NCBI GenBank assembly: GCA_934643825.1
Contig: CAKUCW010000031.1
Span: forward strand, 1-31,071
Source of the DNA: an uncultured Clostridia bacterium
Lineage (GTDB): Bacteria > Bacillota > Clostridia > Christensenellales > Aristaeellaceae
Length of the DNA: 31,071 nt
Reading direction: 5' to 3'
Below, in pieces: positions 8,015 to 15,850 of this stretch. The notes beneath the pieces were generated by a model. The model saw only the letters and a list, made by a program, of their open reading frames with translations. It had not been told where the DNA came from and searched no databases. A program made the position numbers and the translations under genes. The first letter of the stretch is position 1, and the number at the start of each line of letters is the position of its first letter.

Positions 8015-8686
8015 ATGACGCGTACAAAACTCAAGGATCGTCAGTTGCCGAATTACTCGAAAAAAGAAGAACTGTTTAACATGGTCAGCCACATCGTTGG
8101 CGGCGCGGTCGGCATTGCGGGCATGGTGCTTTGCATCATCCGTTCGGCGCTGAATCACAACGGATTCGGCTTGGCGGGCTCGATCGTCTTCGGTGTGTCG
8201 ATGATTATGCTGTATACGGTGTCCAGCGTGTATCACGGACTGCATGCCAGCATGGGCAAGCGCGTGATGCAGGTTGTGGATCACTGCACGATTTATGTGC
8301 TGATTTCCGGCACATATACGCCGCTGCTGCTGAGCGCGATGCGCCCGATTGATCCGGTGGCAAGCTGGGTGTTGTTTGGTATTGTCTGGGCGCTGGCGGC
8401 GGTCGGCATTGCCTTTACGGCGATTGACCTGAACAAGTACAAGGTCTTCTCGATGGTTTGCTACATGGCAATCGGCTGGTGCATCATCTTCAAGCTCCCT
8501 CTGCTGATTTCCGCAATCGGCTGGGGCGGATTCGCACTGATTCTCGGCGGCGGGATTTTCTACACGATCGGCGCAATCCTGTATGGCAAAGGCAGGGAGA
8601 AACCGTTCATGCACTGTGTGTTCCATGTCTTTGTGATTCTCGGTTCGATCTGCCATATTCTGGCGATTCTGCTGTTTGCGCTGTAA
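8015..8686 (+). CDS. Hemolysin III / PAQR-family membrane protein
   Basis: A 223-residue protein with about seven membrane helices and the signature residues of the PAQR/hemolysin III (YqfA-like) superfamily: H26 in NMVSHIVGG, H74 in SSVYHGLH, D89-H90 in VVDHCTIYVLISGTYTP, and H200/H204 in the C-terminal MHCVFHVFV. The histidines and aspartate are the expected zinc ligands of a putative membrane hydrolase; bacterial members have been linked to membrane lipid homeostasis, and the hemolysin name is historical. An upstream TTG at 7997 is in frame, but the ATG at 8015 has the AAGGAGGG site at the right distance. The gene stands alone behind its own promoter and palindrome, and an R1 repeat starts 9 bases after its stop. 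Confidence 0.93.
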   Translation: MTRTKLKDRQLPNYSKKEELFNMVSHIVGGAVGIAGMVLCIIRSALNHNGFGLAGSIVFGVSMIMLYTVSSVYHGLHASMGKRVMQVVDHCTIYVLISGTYTPLLLSAMRPIDPVASWVLFGIVWALAAVGIAFTAIDLNKYKVFSMVCYMAIGWCIIFKLPLLISAIGWGGFALILGGGIFYTIGAILYGKGREKPFMHCVFHVFVILGSICHILAILLFAL

Positions 8687-8695
8687 GGCGATGTT

Positions 8696-8893
8696 GGGGC
8701 TGTCAAGCTTAAACCGAACATTTTAAGAAAAAATACCTAAGCGTTTGTGGATATGGGGCTTTGCCCCATCGCCCCACCAAAGGGCTTTCCGAGCGTTTAC
8801 GGCGCCCGTTTGGCGCATCGCCCTTTGGAAACCTTCGGGCGCAAAGACTTAGTTTTATTCTTCAAATATCGGTGTTGTTAGCTTGGCAGCTCC
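8696..8893 (-). repeat. R1 dispersed repeat, copy A (inverted relative to B and C)
   Basis: A 198-bp copy of a three-member family. Its ends form an imperfect inverted repeat (GGGGCTGTCAAGCT at the left, complement of AGCTTGGCAGCTCC at the right). The core 8744-8845 matches 18014-18115 of copy C base for base by eye, on the opposite strand. Inside are nested hairpins: ATGGGGC/GCCCCAT, CCAAAGGGC/GCCCTTTGG and GGCGC/GCGCC. It starts 9 bases after the hemolysin III stop and ends before the ABC importer promoter. There is no open frame of note. It looks like a MITE-type element or a structured RNA; no flanking target duplication is evident. Confidence 0.9.
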
Positions 8894-9022
8894 TTTCTTT
8901 TGTGTTTAGGCAAAACAAATGATAGGCTCGCAGGAAAAGGCGGAGAATCCCATTTTAAGCAGCAGATGCAAAAATCAATGGGCAAATTGCGCAATGTGTG
9001 TAAAAAATATGCAAAGTAATGG

Positions 9023-9051
9023 TTGTGTTTGCCAAAATGAAGTGATATAAT
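9023..9051 (+). promoter_or_regulatory. Promoter of the Fe(III)/phosphonate-type ABC importer
   Basis: TTGTGT (9023-9028) and a perfect TATAAT (9046-9051) are 17 bases apart, with TG at 9043-9044 giving an extended -10. The 8894-9022 stretch before it is AT-rich and holds no gene that I can see. Confidence 0.75.
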
Positions 9052-9060
9052 ATTTGCAAA

Positions 9061-9085
9061 AGCAATGAGCGAACCATCCATTGCT
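9061..9085 (+). promoter_or_regulatory. Inverted repeat in the leader of the ABC importer operon
   Basis: AGCAATG (9061-9067) and CATTGCT (9079-9085) are perfect 7-base arms with 11 bases between. It lies at the predicted transcription start and before the ribosome binding site AAAGGAGG (9093-9100). It could be an operator or a small 5' hairpin. Confidence 0.45.
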
Positions 9086-9109
9086 AAAATTTAAAGGAGG
9101 ACATTCCAT

Positions 9110-10117
9110 ATGAAAAAGTTTCTTGCTGCTGCTGTTGCGTCTGTGATGCTTCTGAGCGGCGCGGCGTTGGCTGCTGCTGACGGCGAACTGAACATCTGCT
9201 CCCCGAACAGCGACGGTTTGCTGTCCATCATTCCGGTGTTTGAAGAGCAGACGGGAATCAAGGTCAATGTCGAGTCCATCGGCACGGGCGACTGCATGAA
9301 GCGTATCGGCAGCGAAATCTCTCAGGAATACAGCACGTTCGACCTGATGTACGGCGGCTCTCTGGCAAACTATGTTGCCAACGCCGACCTGTTCCAGGAT
9401 TATGTTTCCGATCAGGATCAGTATCTGATGGATGCGTACAAGAACACCCGCGGCTACTGCACCAACTACACCATCGACGGTTCCGTTCTGCTGGTCAACA
9501 CCGATATGCTCAAGGAAATGGGCATTGAAGTGAACGGCTATGAGGATCTGCTCCAGCCCGAGCTGGTCGGCAAGATCGCGTCCGCCGATCCGGCTTCTTC
9601 TTCCTCCGCGTTCTGCCAGCTGACCAACATGCTGCTCGCGATGGGCGGCTATGAGGACGACGCTGCTTGGAAGTATGTGGAAGACCTGTTCGTCGGTCAG
9701 AAGGTTGCCATCACCAGCGGTTCTTCCGCCGTGTACAAGGGCGTTTACAATGGCGAATATGCCGTCGGTCTGACCTATGAAGACCCCTGCGTCACCCTCA
9801 TCAAGGACGGCGCGACCAACATCAAGGTTGTCTACCCGGTCGAAGGCACCGTGTTCCTGCCGGCGCAGATCGGTATCGTCAAGAACGCGAAGAACGTTGA
9901 CAACGCCAAGGCGTTTGTGGACTTCATGCTCTCCGAAGACGCGCAGCGCTTCCTCGCTGAGAATACCACCAGCCGCAATGTCCGCGAAGTGGAATACAAG
10001 AACGACGTCATGACGCCGCTCGCCGACATCAAGCTCATCTACGAAGACAGCGACTACGTCATCGCCCATACTTCTGAACTGAAGGAAAAGGTTCAGGATA
10101 TCATGATGGATATGTAA
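9110..10117 (+). CDS. ABC transporter substrate-binding protein, Fe(III)/2-aminoethylphosphonate type
   Basis: A 335-residue exported binding protein. Residues 1-23 form a signal peptide (basic MKK, hydrophobic core, AALAA before ADGEL) that fits signal peptidase I. There is no lipobox cysteine, although binding proteins of single-membrane Firmicutes are usually lipoproteins. The mature protein starts with a strand ELNICSPNSDG followed by IIPVFEEQTGIKV, the opening of the AfuA/FbpA/PotD-like SBP_bac clan, and has SSAVYKGVYNGEYAVGLTYED in the second lobe. The adjacent Tyr-Tyr iron ligands of classical FbpA are not seen, so iron is only one option; aminoethylphosphonate or another anion is equally possible. 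It is first in a three-gene importer operon with its own promoter. Confidence 0.88.
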   Translation: MKKFLAAAVASVMLLSGAALAAADGELNICSPNSDGLLSIIPVFEEQTGIKVNVESIGTGDCMKRIGSEISQEYSTFDLMYGGSLANYVANADLFQDYVSDQDQYLMDAYKNTRGYCTNYTIDGSVLLVNTDMLKEMGIEVNGYEDLLQPELVGKIASADPASSSSAFCQLTNMLLAMGGYEDDAAWKYVEDLFVGQKVAITSGSSAVYKGVYNGEYAVGLTYEDPCVTLIKDGATNIKVVYPVEGTVFLPAQIGIVKNAKNVDNAKAFVDFMLSEDAQRFLAENTTSRNVREVEYKNDVMTPLADIKLIYEDSDYVIAHTSELKEKVQDIMMDM

Positions 10118-10136
10118 GCTCCATGCCTTCGGGTGG

Positions 10137-10171
10137 AGGCGCGTGCCAAAAGCCGCGCCTTCACTTTATTT
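10137..10171 (+). terminator. Weak terminator/attenuator after the binding-protein gene
   Basis: A 7-bp stem AGGCGCG/CGCGCCT (10137-10143 with 10154-10160) is followed by the T-rich TTCACTTTATTT. It stands between binding protein and ATPase, where partial termination would raise the binding-protein share. A second small stem, GCGGC/GCCGC, follows within the same gap. Confidence 0.55.
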
Positions 10172-10235
10172 GGGGAGAAGCGGCGCATGAGCCGCCCGCC
10201 CAACCATACTATGACCGCGAAAGGAAAAGGACATT

Positions 10236-11327
10236 ATGAGCGTAGGCATTCACTTTGAGCATATCGTCAAAAAGTACGGCGATAACACCATTATCCCCGA
10301 TCTGAATCTGGATGTGAAGGAAGGCGAGTTCTTCACGCTGCTCGGTCCTTCCGGATGCGGCAAAACGACCCTGCTGCGCATGGTTGCGGGCTTTAACTCC
10401 ATCGAGGGCGGAACCATCGCCTTTAACGGAAAGATCATCAACGACATTGCGCCCAACAAGCGCAATATCGGCATGGTTTTCCAGAATTACGCGGTCTTCC
10501 CGCATATGACCGTTCGCGAAAACGTCGCGTTCGGTCTTGAAAACCGCCACCTGCCCAAGAACGAGATCAAGCAGCGCGTGGATGAGATTTTGGAAACGGT
10601 CAAGATCACGCAGTATGCGGATCGTCTGCCCGAGCGCCTTTCCGGCGGACAGCAGCAGCGCGTCGCGCTGGCGCGTGCAATCGTCATCAAGCCGGACGTG
10701 CTGCTGATGGATGAGCCGCTCTCCAACCTAGACGCGAAGCTGCGCATCGAGATGCGCAACGCGATTCGTCAGATTCAGAACAGCGTCGGCATCACCACGA
10801 TTTACGTCACCCACGATCAGGAAGAGGCAATGGCGGTTTCGGATCGCATCGCGGTCATGTCCGGCGGCGTGATTCAGCATGTGTCCACGCCGAAGAGCAT
10901 CTATCAGCGTCCGGCGAATCAGTTTGTTGCGAACTTTATCGGCCGCAGCAATACGCTCCGTGCGGTTTATGGCAAGGGCACGCTCCGCTTCGGCAACGGC
11001 TATGTGATGCCGTATGACAACTGCGAAAACGTGCCGGCAGAGGATGTGCTGGTTGCCGTCCGCCCGGAGGAATTCGTTCTTGCGGCAGACGGGCAGCAGG
11101 GCATCGACGCGACGGTGACGTCCAGCGTGTTCCTGGGGCTGAATACGACGTATTTCGTCGAGCTTTACGACGGAACAAGTGCCGAGATCGTCGAGGAAAG
11201 CTCCATTTCCAGCATCATTCCCAATGGCACGAAGGTTAAGCTGACGCTCAAGGCGGACAAGATCAACGTCTTTACCGCCGACGGCAGCACGAACCTGACG
11301 AAAGGGGTTGTGAACGATGTCCGCTAA
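10236..11327 (+). CDS. ABC transporter ATP-binding protein, FbpC/PotA type
   Basis: A 363-residue importer ATPase. The ATPase domain has Walker A GPSGCGKTT (37-45), Q-loop FQN (82-84), signature LSGGQQQR (135-142), Walker B with DEPLSNLD (159-166) and the H-loop THD (192-194). All catalytic residues are present. From about residue 230 to the end is a TOBE-like regulatory domain (ANFIGRSNTL, then VAVRPEEFVLA), which places it among the Fe(III)/spermidine/phosphonate/maltose-type ATPases. The start follows AAAGGAAAAGGA. It ends with an 11-base overlap into the permease gene, so the two are translationally coupled. Confidence 0.95.
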   Translation: MSVGIHFEHIVKKYGDNTIIPDLNLDVKEGEFFTLLGPSGCGKTTLLRMVAGFNSIEGGTIAFNGKIINDIAPNKRNIGMVFQNYAVFPHMTVRENVAFGLENRHLPKNEIKQRVDEILETVKITQYADRLPERLSGGQQQRVALARAIVIKPDVLLMDEPLSNLDAKLRIEMRNAIRQIQNSVGITTIYVTHDQEEAMAVSDRIAVMSGGVIQHVSTPKSIYQRPANQFVANFIGRSNTLRAVYGKGTLRFGNGYVMPYDNCENVPAEDVLVAVRPEEFVLAADGQQGIDATVTSSVFLGLNTTYFVELYDGTSAEIVEESSISSIIPNGTKVKLTLKADKINVFTADGSTNLTKGVVNDVR

Positions 11328-12981
11328 AGCACCCCGCAAAAAGATTCGCTGGGATTTGTGGATGATCGTCACCGTCGCTATCAGCATCTTCTACCTGCTG
11401 TTTCTGCTTTATCCGCTGATCAGCATGCTGAGCAAGAGCGTGATCGGCGATGATGGCGGCTTTACATGGAAGTATTTTTCAAAGGTATTTCAGAAGAAGT
11501 ATTATCAGCGGGCGATTCTGGGCAGCTTGAAGATCTCCGCGACGGTGACGCTCATCACGGTTCTGCTGGCAACGCCGCTGGCGTATATCATGTCCACGAT
11601 TAAAATCAAGTTCGCCAGCGCACTTCAGATTCTGATTCTGGTCAGCTCGATGAGTGCGCCGTTCATCGGCGCGTATGCGTGGATCATGCTCTGCGGACGC
11701 AACGGAACCATCACCAATTTCCTGCTGAATACATTCGGCATCAAGCTGGGCGATATTTATGGCTTTAAGGGCTGTGTCATCGTCATGAGCTTGCAGCTGT
11801 ATTCGCTGGTGTTCATGTTTGTATCCGGCGCCTTTAAGAATATGGATAACTCGCTCATTGAAGCGAGCGAAAGCCTCGGCTGCTCCGGCATCCGCAAAAT
11901 CTTCAAGGTGGTTCTGCCACTCATCCTGCCGACGCTGCTCTCCGGTGCGCTGATGGTGTTCATGCGCACGTTTGCGGACTATGGCACCCCGATGCTCATT
12001 GGCGAAAACTACAACACGCTTCCGGTCGTCGTCTATAAGGAGTTCCTTTCCGAAATCGGTTCGAGCGACGGCATGGCGGCGGCGATTTCCATCATTGCCA
12101 TCGTCATCACGACGGCGGTTTTCCTGCTTCAGAAGTATATCGCCAACCGCAAGGTGTTCTCCATGAGCGCCCTGCATCCCGTTGAGCCGAAGAAGCTCCA
12201 CGGCGTGAAGAACGTTCTGGCGCATGCGTATTGCTATATCCTCGTCGGACTTGCCATCATGCCGCAGTGCTATGTCATCTACTCTTCCTTCCGCAACACG
12301 AACGGAAAGCTCTACACGGACGGCTATGGTCTGGGCAGCTATAAGGAAGCGTTCTCGACGGTCGGCAGCTCCATCATCCATACCTATGCACTGGCGTTTG
12401 CGGCGATTTTCGTCATCGTGCTGGTGTCGCTGTTCGTATCCTACATCGTCGTGCGCCGCCGCAACCCGATCAACGCGGCAATCGACGTGGTTTCCATGTT
12501 CCCGGAGACGGTCATGGGCTCGATTCTCGGCATTGCGCTGCTGACGACCTTCAATAAGAAGCCCCTGCTTCTGACCGGCGGCGCGTTCATCATGATTCTG
12601 TCCTATACCATCCGCCGTATGCCGTATACGATTCGCTCGTCCTCGGCGATTCTGCGGAACATTTCTCCGAGCATTGAGGAAGCATCCATCAACCTCGGCG
12701 CATCCGACTTCAAGACGTTCTTCAAGGTCACGGTACCGATGATGATGTCCGGCGTCATTTCCGGCGCAATCCTCTCGTGGATCATGATTATCACGGAATT
12801 GTCCACGTCCATCATCCTCTATACCAGCAAGACCAAGACGATGACGCTGGAAATCTACTCGCAGATTATCCGCGGCAACGACGGCGTCGCGTCGGCGATT
12901 TCCGCCATCCTGACCTTCTCGACCATCATCGCGTTGGCGGTGTTCTTCAAGGTCAGCGGCAAGAAGGATATCACCATGTAA
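11317..12981 (+). CDS. ABC transporter permease, fused double permease (FbpB type)
   Basis: A 554-residue membrane protein made of two BPD_transp_1 permease units in tandem, as in FbpB/ThiP/PhnV-like importers. Each half contains an EAA loop that docks to the ATPase: EASESLGCSGIRKIFKVVLP (about 181-200) and EEASINLGASDFKTFFKV (about 453-470). About twelve hydrophobic segments are visible, with a polar stretch between the halves (about 272-300). The length is normal for a fused permease, so one chain serves as both halves of the channel. It overlaps the ATPase gene by 11 bases and uses the AAAGGGG site inside that gene. An R1 repeat begins 19 bases after the stop and no other terminator is present. 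Confidence 0.95.
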   Translation: MSAKAPRKKIRWDLWMIVTVAISIFYLLFLLYPLISMLSKSVIGDDGGFTWKYFSKVFQKKYYQRAILGSLKISATVTLITVLLATPLAYIMSTIKIKFASALQILILVSSMSAPFIGAYAWIMLCGRNGTITNFLLNTFGIKLGDIYGFKGCVIVMSLQLYSLVFMFVSGAFKNMDNSLIEASESLGCSGIRKIFKVVLPLILPTLLSGALMVFMRTFADYGTPMLIGENYNTLPVVVYKEFLSEIGSSDGMAAAISIIAIVITTAVFLLQKYIANRKVFSMSALHPVEPKKLHGVKNVLAHAYCYILVGLAIMPQCYVIYSSFRNTNGKLYTDGYGLGSYKEAFSTVGSSIIHTYALAFAAIFVIVLVSLFVSYIVVRRRNPINAAIDVVSMFPETVMGSILGIALLTTFNKKPLLLTGGAFIMILSYTIRRMPYTIRSSSAILRNISPSIEEASINLGASDFKTFFKVTVPMMMSGVISGAILSWIMIITELSTSIILYTSKTKTMTLEIYSQIIRGNDGVASAISAILTFSTIIALAVFFKVSGKKDITM

Positions 12982-13000
12982 GCTCACAAAGCACATAAAA

Positions 13001-13199
13001 GTGGCTGTCAAGCTGACAACACCGATATTTCAAGAAGAAACTAAGTATTTGCGCCCGAAGGTTTCCAAAGGGCGATGCGCCAAACGGGCGCCGTAAACGT
13101 ACGGAAAGCCCTTTGGTGGGGCGATGGGGCAAAGCCCCATATCCTAATCATGCTTAGATATTTGTTTCTTGAATGTTCGGGTTTAAGCGTGACAGCCTC
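13001..13199 (+). repeat. R1 dispersed repeat, copy B
   Basis: A 199-bp copy in the same orientation as copy C and opposite to copy A. The ends pair as GTGGCTGTCAAGCT and the complement of GCGTGACAGCCTC, and inner arms TTCAAGAA / GTTTCTTGAA also pair, so the whole unit can fold into one long branched hairpin. The core 13048-13144 differs from A and C only around CGTACGG versus CGCTCGG. It starts 19 bases after the permease stop. Together with copy A it brackets the importer operon in inverted orientation. Confidence 0.9.
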
Positions 13200-13221
13200 T
13201 TCTTTTTGAGACGTAAAGCAC

Positions 13222-13303
13222 GCGAAATCCCGCCCGCGTGAGCAAGGCTTGCGTGTGTTGCAGACTAGGGCGGAAGTGAGCGTAGGCTTAGCTCGCTTTT
13301 ACG
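13222..13303 (+). repeat. R2 dispersed repeat, copy a (diverged)
   Basis: Contains CGCCCGCGTGAGCAAGGCTT (13231-13250), then GCAGACT and GGCGGAAGTGAG, ending GCTCGCTTTTACG. The order matches copies at 21121 and 26207. It lies between R1 copy B and the PucR promoter. Confidence 0.75.
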
Positions 13304-13336
13304 TGATAAAGCGGTAAATAATCTTGGAACCGTACC

Positions 13337-13365
13337 TTGCCAAGCGTCATAAATGATGATAGAAT
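13337..13365 (+). promoter_or_regulatory. Promoter of the PucR-led operon
   Basis: TTGCCA (13337-13342) and TAGAAT (13360-13365) are 17 bases apart. The predicted start gives a short leader of about 20-30 bases before the regulator gene. Confidence 0.65.
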
Positions 13366-13394
13366 AGAAGCGAAATTGTGTTTCGTGGTTCTGC

Positions 13395-14567
13395 GTGAAA
13401 GGGATGAAGGATTTGATTCATATCAAAGAGCTGTTCCGGCTTCAGAGCATTCAGCATCTGCGTTTGATTGCCGGTCGGGAAGGGCTGGAAAGAACGGTCA
13501 CTGCGGCTGTTCTTTTTGAGTATGATCCCTCACGCGTGCAGCTTCCGGATTTCTATCGCGGCGATTTGGTCGTGACGACGCTGGCATATGCCCGGGGCGA
13601 TGCGCAGCTCGTCGCCCATTCGCTTCAGGCGCTGATGAATCAGGGGATTGCGGGGCTGCTGGTCAAGACCGCGTATTTCAGCGAATTGCCGCAGCCGGTC
13701 ATTGCGCTTGCCAATCGGCTGGGAACGCCCGTGTTCCTCTTTGACGATACCTATATTGAAGAGGTCATCCTTCAGGTGACGGATCTGATTCGCGGCAGAC
13801 GCCATTTCGCGGGATTCGAGCAGGATATCGATGCGCTGATGCGCGGAGAGCTGACCGAGGAGCAGATGCGCGAACGCGTGCGAAAAATCGATCCGGTGGG
13901 GAAAGGCGTCTATCGAATCTATGCCATCTGTCCGCGGGAACGCATGCCGGCGCTGGGGGATAAGATTTATGCGCTGCTGGAGAAGGACGCGGACGCCGCT
14001 CATCGCTGCACATTCATGGAGTGGCGGCAGATGATGCTGGTCATGAGCCGCGAGGAAACGGGCGATGCGCAGGAAGGGCTGCACAGGCTGGAGGGACTGC
14101 TTTCCCGTGCGGGTGTCGATTGCGAAGCGCTCATTTTGGGCGAAAGCGACGCCTATGAAGACCGGGCGCTGCTGGGAACATCGCTGTGTGAAGCGGTTTA
14201 TGCCCTGCGCACGGCGAAGCTCTGCGGAAAGCACGCGGTGAATGCCGATGAAATGGGGCTGTATGCCTATCTGTTCCCGATGAGCGAAAATCCCTTTGTT
14301 TGCAGCCGATGCCGCCGCGTGCTGGCGGAGATACGCGAATATGACTTGCAGAATCACACGAATTTGGAGCAGACAGCGACGATCTATGTCAAGGAAAACA
14401 TGGAAATCGCTGCGGCGGCAAAGGCGCTCTTTCAGCATCCGAACACGGTGCGCTATCGCCTGAGCAAAATTCAGCGCATCATGCGGATGGAGGATGATCC
14501 ACTGTTTGCGCCGATGCTCAGCCTGACGATGAGCCTGTCCCGCATTTTGAATGAGGATCAGGCGTGA
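13395..14567 (+). CDS. PucR-family transcriptional regulator
   Basis: A protein of about 390 residues with the two ends typical of PucR/CdaR-type activators. The N-terminal PucR domain (about 10-130) begins with IKELFRLQSIQHLRLIAGREGLER and contains the FYRGDLVVTTL and GIAGLLVKTAYF stretches. The C-terminal helix-turn-helix (about 335-380) is NMEIAAAAKALFQHPNTVRYRLSKI, the recognisable HTH_30 motif. Relatives respond to small metabolites such as purine breakdown products or sugar acids. The start is uncertain: GTG 13395 gives a short leader but has a poor ribosome binding site, and ATG 13404 is in frame. It leads an operon with DUF1653, AzlCD, NA37 and M42 genes and may control that transcript and itself. 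Confidence 0.9.
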   Translation: MKGMKDLIHIKELFRLQSIQHLRLIAGREGLERTVTAAVLFEYDPSRVQLPDFYRGDLVVTTLAYARGDAQLVAHSLQALMNQGIAGLLVKTAYFSELPQPVIALANRLGTPVFLFDDTYIEEVILQVTDLIRGRRHFAGFEQDIDALMRGELTEEQMRERVRKIDPVGKGVYRIYAICPRERMPALGDKIYALLEKDADAAHRCTFMEWRQMMLVMSREETGDAQEGLHRLEGLLSRAGVDCEALILGESDAYEDRALLGTSLCEAVYALRTAKLCGKHAVNADEMGLYAYLFPMSENPFVCSRCRRVLAEIREYDLQNHTNLEQTATIYVKENMEIAAAAKALFQHPNTVRYRLSKIQRIMRMEDDPLFAPMLSLTMSLSRILNEDQA

Positions 14568-14577
14568 GGAATATGCC

Positions 14578-14841
14578 ATGGAAAAGACAGAAACGATGGA
14601 AAGCAGAATGAAGCCGGGCGATATCGTCCGGCATTTTAAAGGCAACCCCTATCAGATTCTCTATTTCGCCAAGGATTCCGAAACCCAGCGGGACGTGGTG
14701 GTCTATCGCGCCCTGTATGGCGAAAGGGGCGTTTGGGTACGCCCGATGGAGATGTTCTTTTCGCCCGTAGACCGGGAAAAATACCCGGACGCGACGCAGG
14801 AATATCGGTTTGAACGCGTGGAGGAAACGGCGGATGACTGA
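14578..14841 (+). CDS. DUF1653 family protein
   Basis: An 87-residue soluble protein. Residues from about 11 onward match the DUF1653 pattern: KPGDIVRHFKGNPYQILYFAKDSET, then VVYRALYGERGVWVRPMEMFF, then a YRF near the end. The family is small, widespread and without an established biochemical role. The ATG at 14578 is preferred to an earlier in-frame ATG at 14551, which lies inside the PucR gene; GAGGA precedes it. It begins 10 bases after the PucR stop and overlaps the next gene by 8 bases, so it belongs to the operon. Confidence 0.88.
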   Translation: MEKTETMESRMKPGDIVRHFKGNPYQILYFAKDSETQRDVVVYRALYGERGVWVRPMEMFFSPVDREKYPDATQEYRFERVEETADD

Positions 14842-15523
14842 CGAAGACGCTCAGCGGAAGCGGGCGGTGAAGCTGACGCTGCCCGTATTCTGCGGCTATA
14901 TCTTTTTAGGCATTGCGTTCGGCGCGACGCTGGCGCAGGCGGGTTTTGGCGTGGCTTGGGCGCTTGCCATCAGCACGTTTGTCTACGCCGGAAGCCTGCA
15001 ATTTGTGATGGTTCCTTTTCTGGCGGGCGGAACGTCGCTCGTTGCCGTTGCGCTGACCGCGCTGATGGTCAACGCACGCCATCTGTTTTATGGATTTTCC
15101 TGCATCAGGCGCTTTGGAAAGATGGATGAACGCATCCGCCCGTACATGATCTTCTCGCTGACGGATGAAACCTACTCCGTCTTTTGCGGTCTGCCGGAAA
15201 GCGAATCGGATGGCGTCATGCTGCGCGTGGCGCTGTATGACCAGCTCTATTGGATCGCGGGTTCGGTGATGGGCGCGGCGCTCGCGCAGGGGCTTCCGTT
15301 TGATTTGACGGGTATCGACTTTTCAATGACGGCGCTGTTCATCGTCATCTGCGTGGAAAAGGCGCTGGAAGCGAAAAACCGCATCCCGATGATCCTTGGC
15401 GGATGCTGTTCGCTGGCGATGCTTTTTCTGCTGGGGCAGAGCGCGTTCCTCGCGCCCGCGCTGGCACTGACGGCATTGCTGCTGACCGTCATGGACATCA
15501 GGAAGGGGGCGAAAGCGGCATGA
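14834..15523 (+). CDS. azlC: AzlC-type branched-chain amino acid exporter, large subunit
   Basis: A 229-residue membrane protein of the AzlC family. After a basic start come the diagnostic segments LPVFCGYIFLGIAFGATLAQAG, STFVYAGSLQFVMVPFLAGG and ALMVNARHLFYGFS, followed by the SLTDETYSVF motif. With AzlD it forms a two-component exporter of branched-chain amino acids and analogues in the cytoplasmic membrane. The ATG at 14834 follows GGAGG inside the DUF1653 gene (8-base overlap), and the stop overlaps the AzlD start in ATGA, so synthesis is coupled. Confidence 0.93.
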   Translation: MTDEDAQRKRAVKLTLPVFCGYIFLGIAFGATLAQAGFGVAWALAISTFVYAGSLQFVMVPFLAGGTSLVAVALTALMVNARHLFYGFSCIRRFGKMDERIRPYMIFSLTDETYSVFCGLPESESDGVMLRVALYDQLYWIAGSVMGAALAQGLPFDLTGIDFSMTALFIVICVEKALEAKNRIPMILGGCCSLAMLFLLGQSAFLAPALALTALLLTVMDIRKGAKAA

Positions 15524-15834
15524 CGCATGCGGTCTTTGTCGTCGTGATCTGTGCGGCAGTTACGGCTGCACTCCGTGCGCTGCCCTTCGTCTGCTTTGGC
15601 GGGAAGAAGGGCGTTCCGCGTCTTGTTGCGGCGCTGGGCGAAACGCTCCCGCCGGCGATCATGGCGGCGCTGGTTGTCTACTGCCTGAAAAGCGTCCCCT
15701 TCGGCACGGTGGGGAATGGCGCGAAGCAGCTGATCGCCGCTGCCGCAGTGGTCACCCTGCATCTCTGGAAGAAAAATACGCTGCTCAGCATCGGCGCGGG
15801 AACGGCGCTGTATATGCTGTTGATCCGGCTTTAA
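15520..15834 (+). CDS. azlD: AzlD-type branched-chain amino acid exporter, small subunit
   Basis: A 104-residue protein with about three to four membrane helices, the normal size of AzlD. Diagnostic features are the early ALRALPFVCFGG segment, LGETLPPAIMAALVVYCLK in the middle, and a hydrophobic C-terminal LSIGAGTALYMLLIRL. The ATG overlaps the AzlC stop by four bases (ATGA), so the start is fixed by coupling; the frame runs open further upstream inside azlC, but that part is a shadow. It partners AzlC in amino acid export. Confidence 0.92.
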   Translation: MTHAVFVVVICAAVTAALRALPFVCFGGKKGVPRLVAALGETLPPAIMAALVVYCLKSVPFGTVGNGAKQLIAAAAVVTLHLWKKNTLLSIGAGTALYMLLIRL

Positions 15835-15850
15835 GGAAGGTAAAGAACTG

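Noticed and set aside
8696..13199. Classical composite transposon made of two insertion sequences around the ABC importer.
   Set aside because: The repeats are under 200 bp and encode no transposase, and I could not see flanking target-site duplications. Only a MITE-like interpretation remains open.
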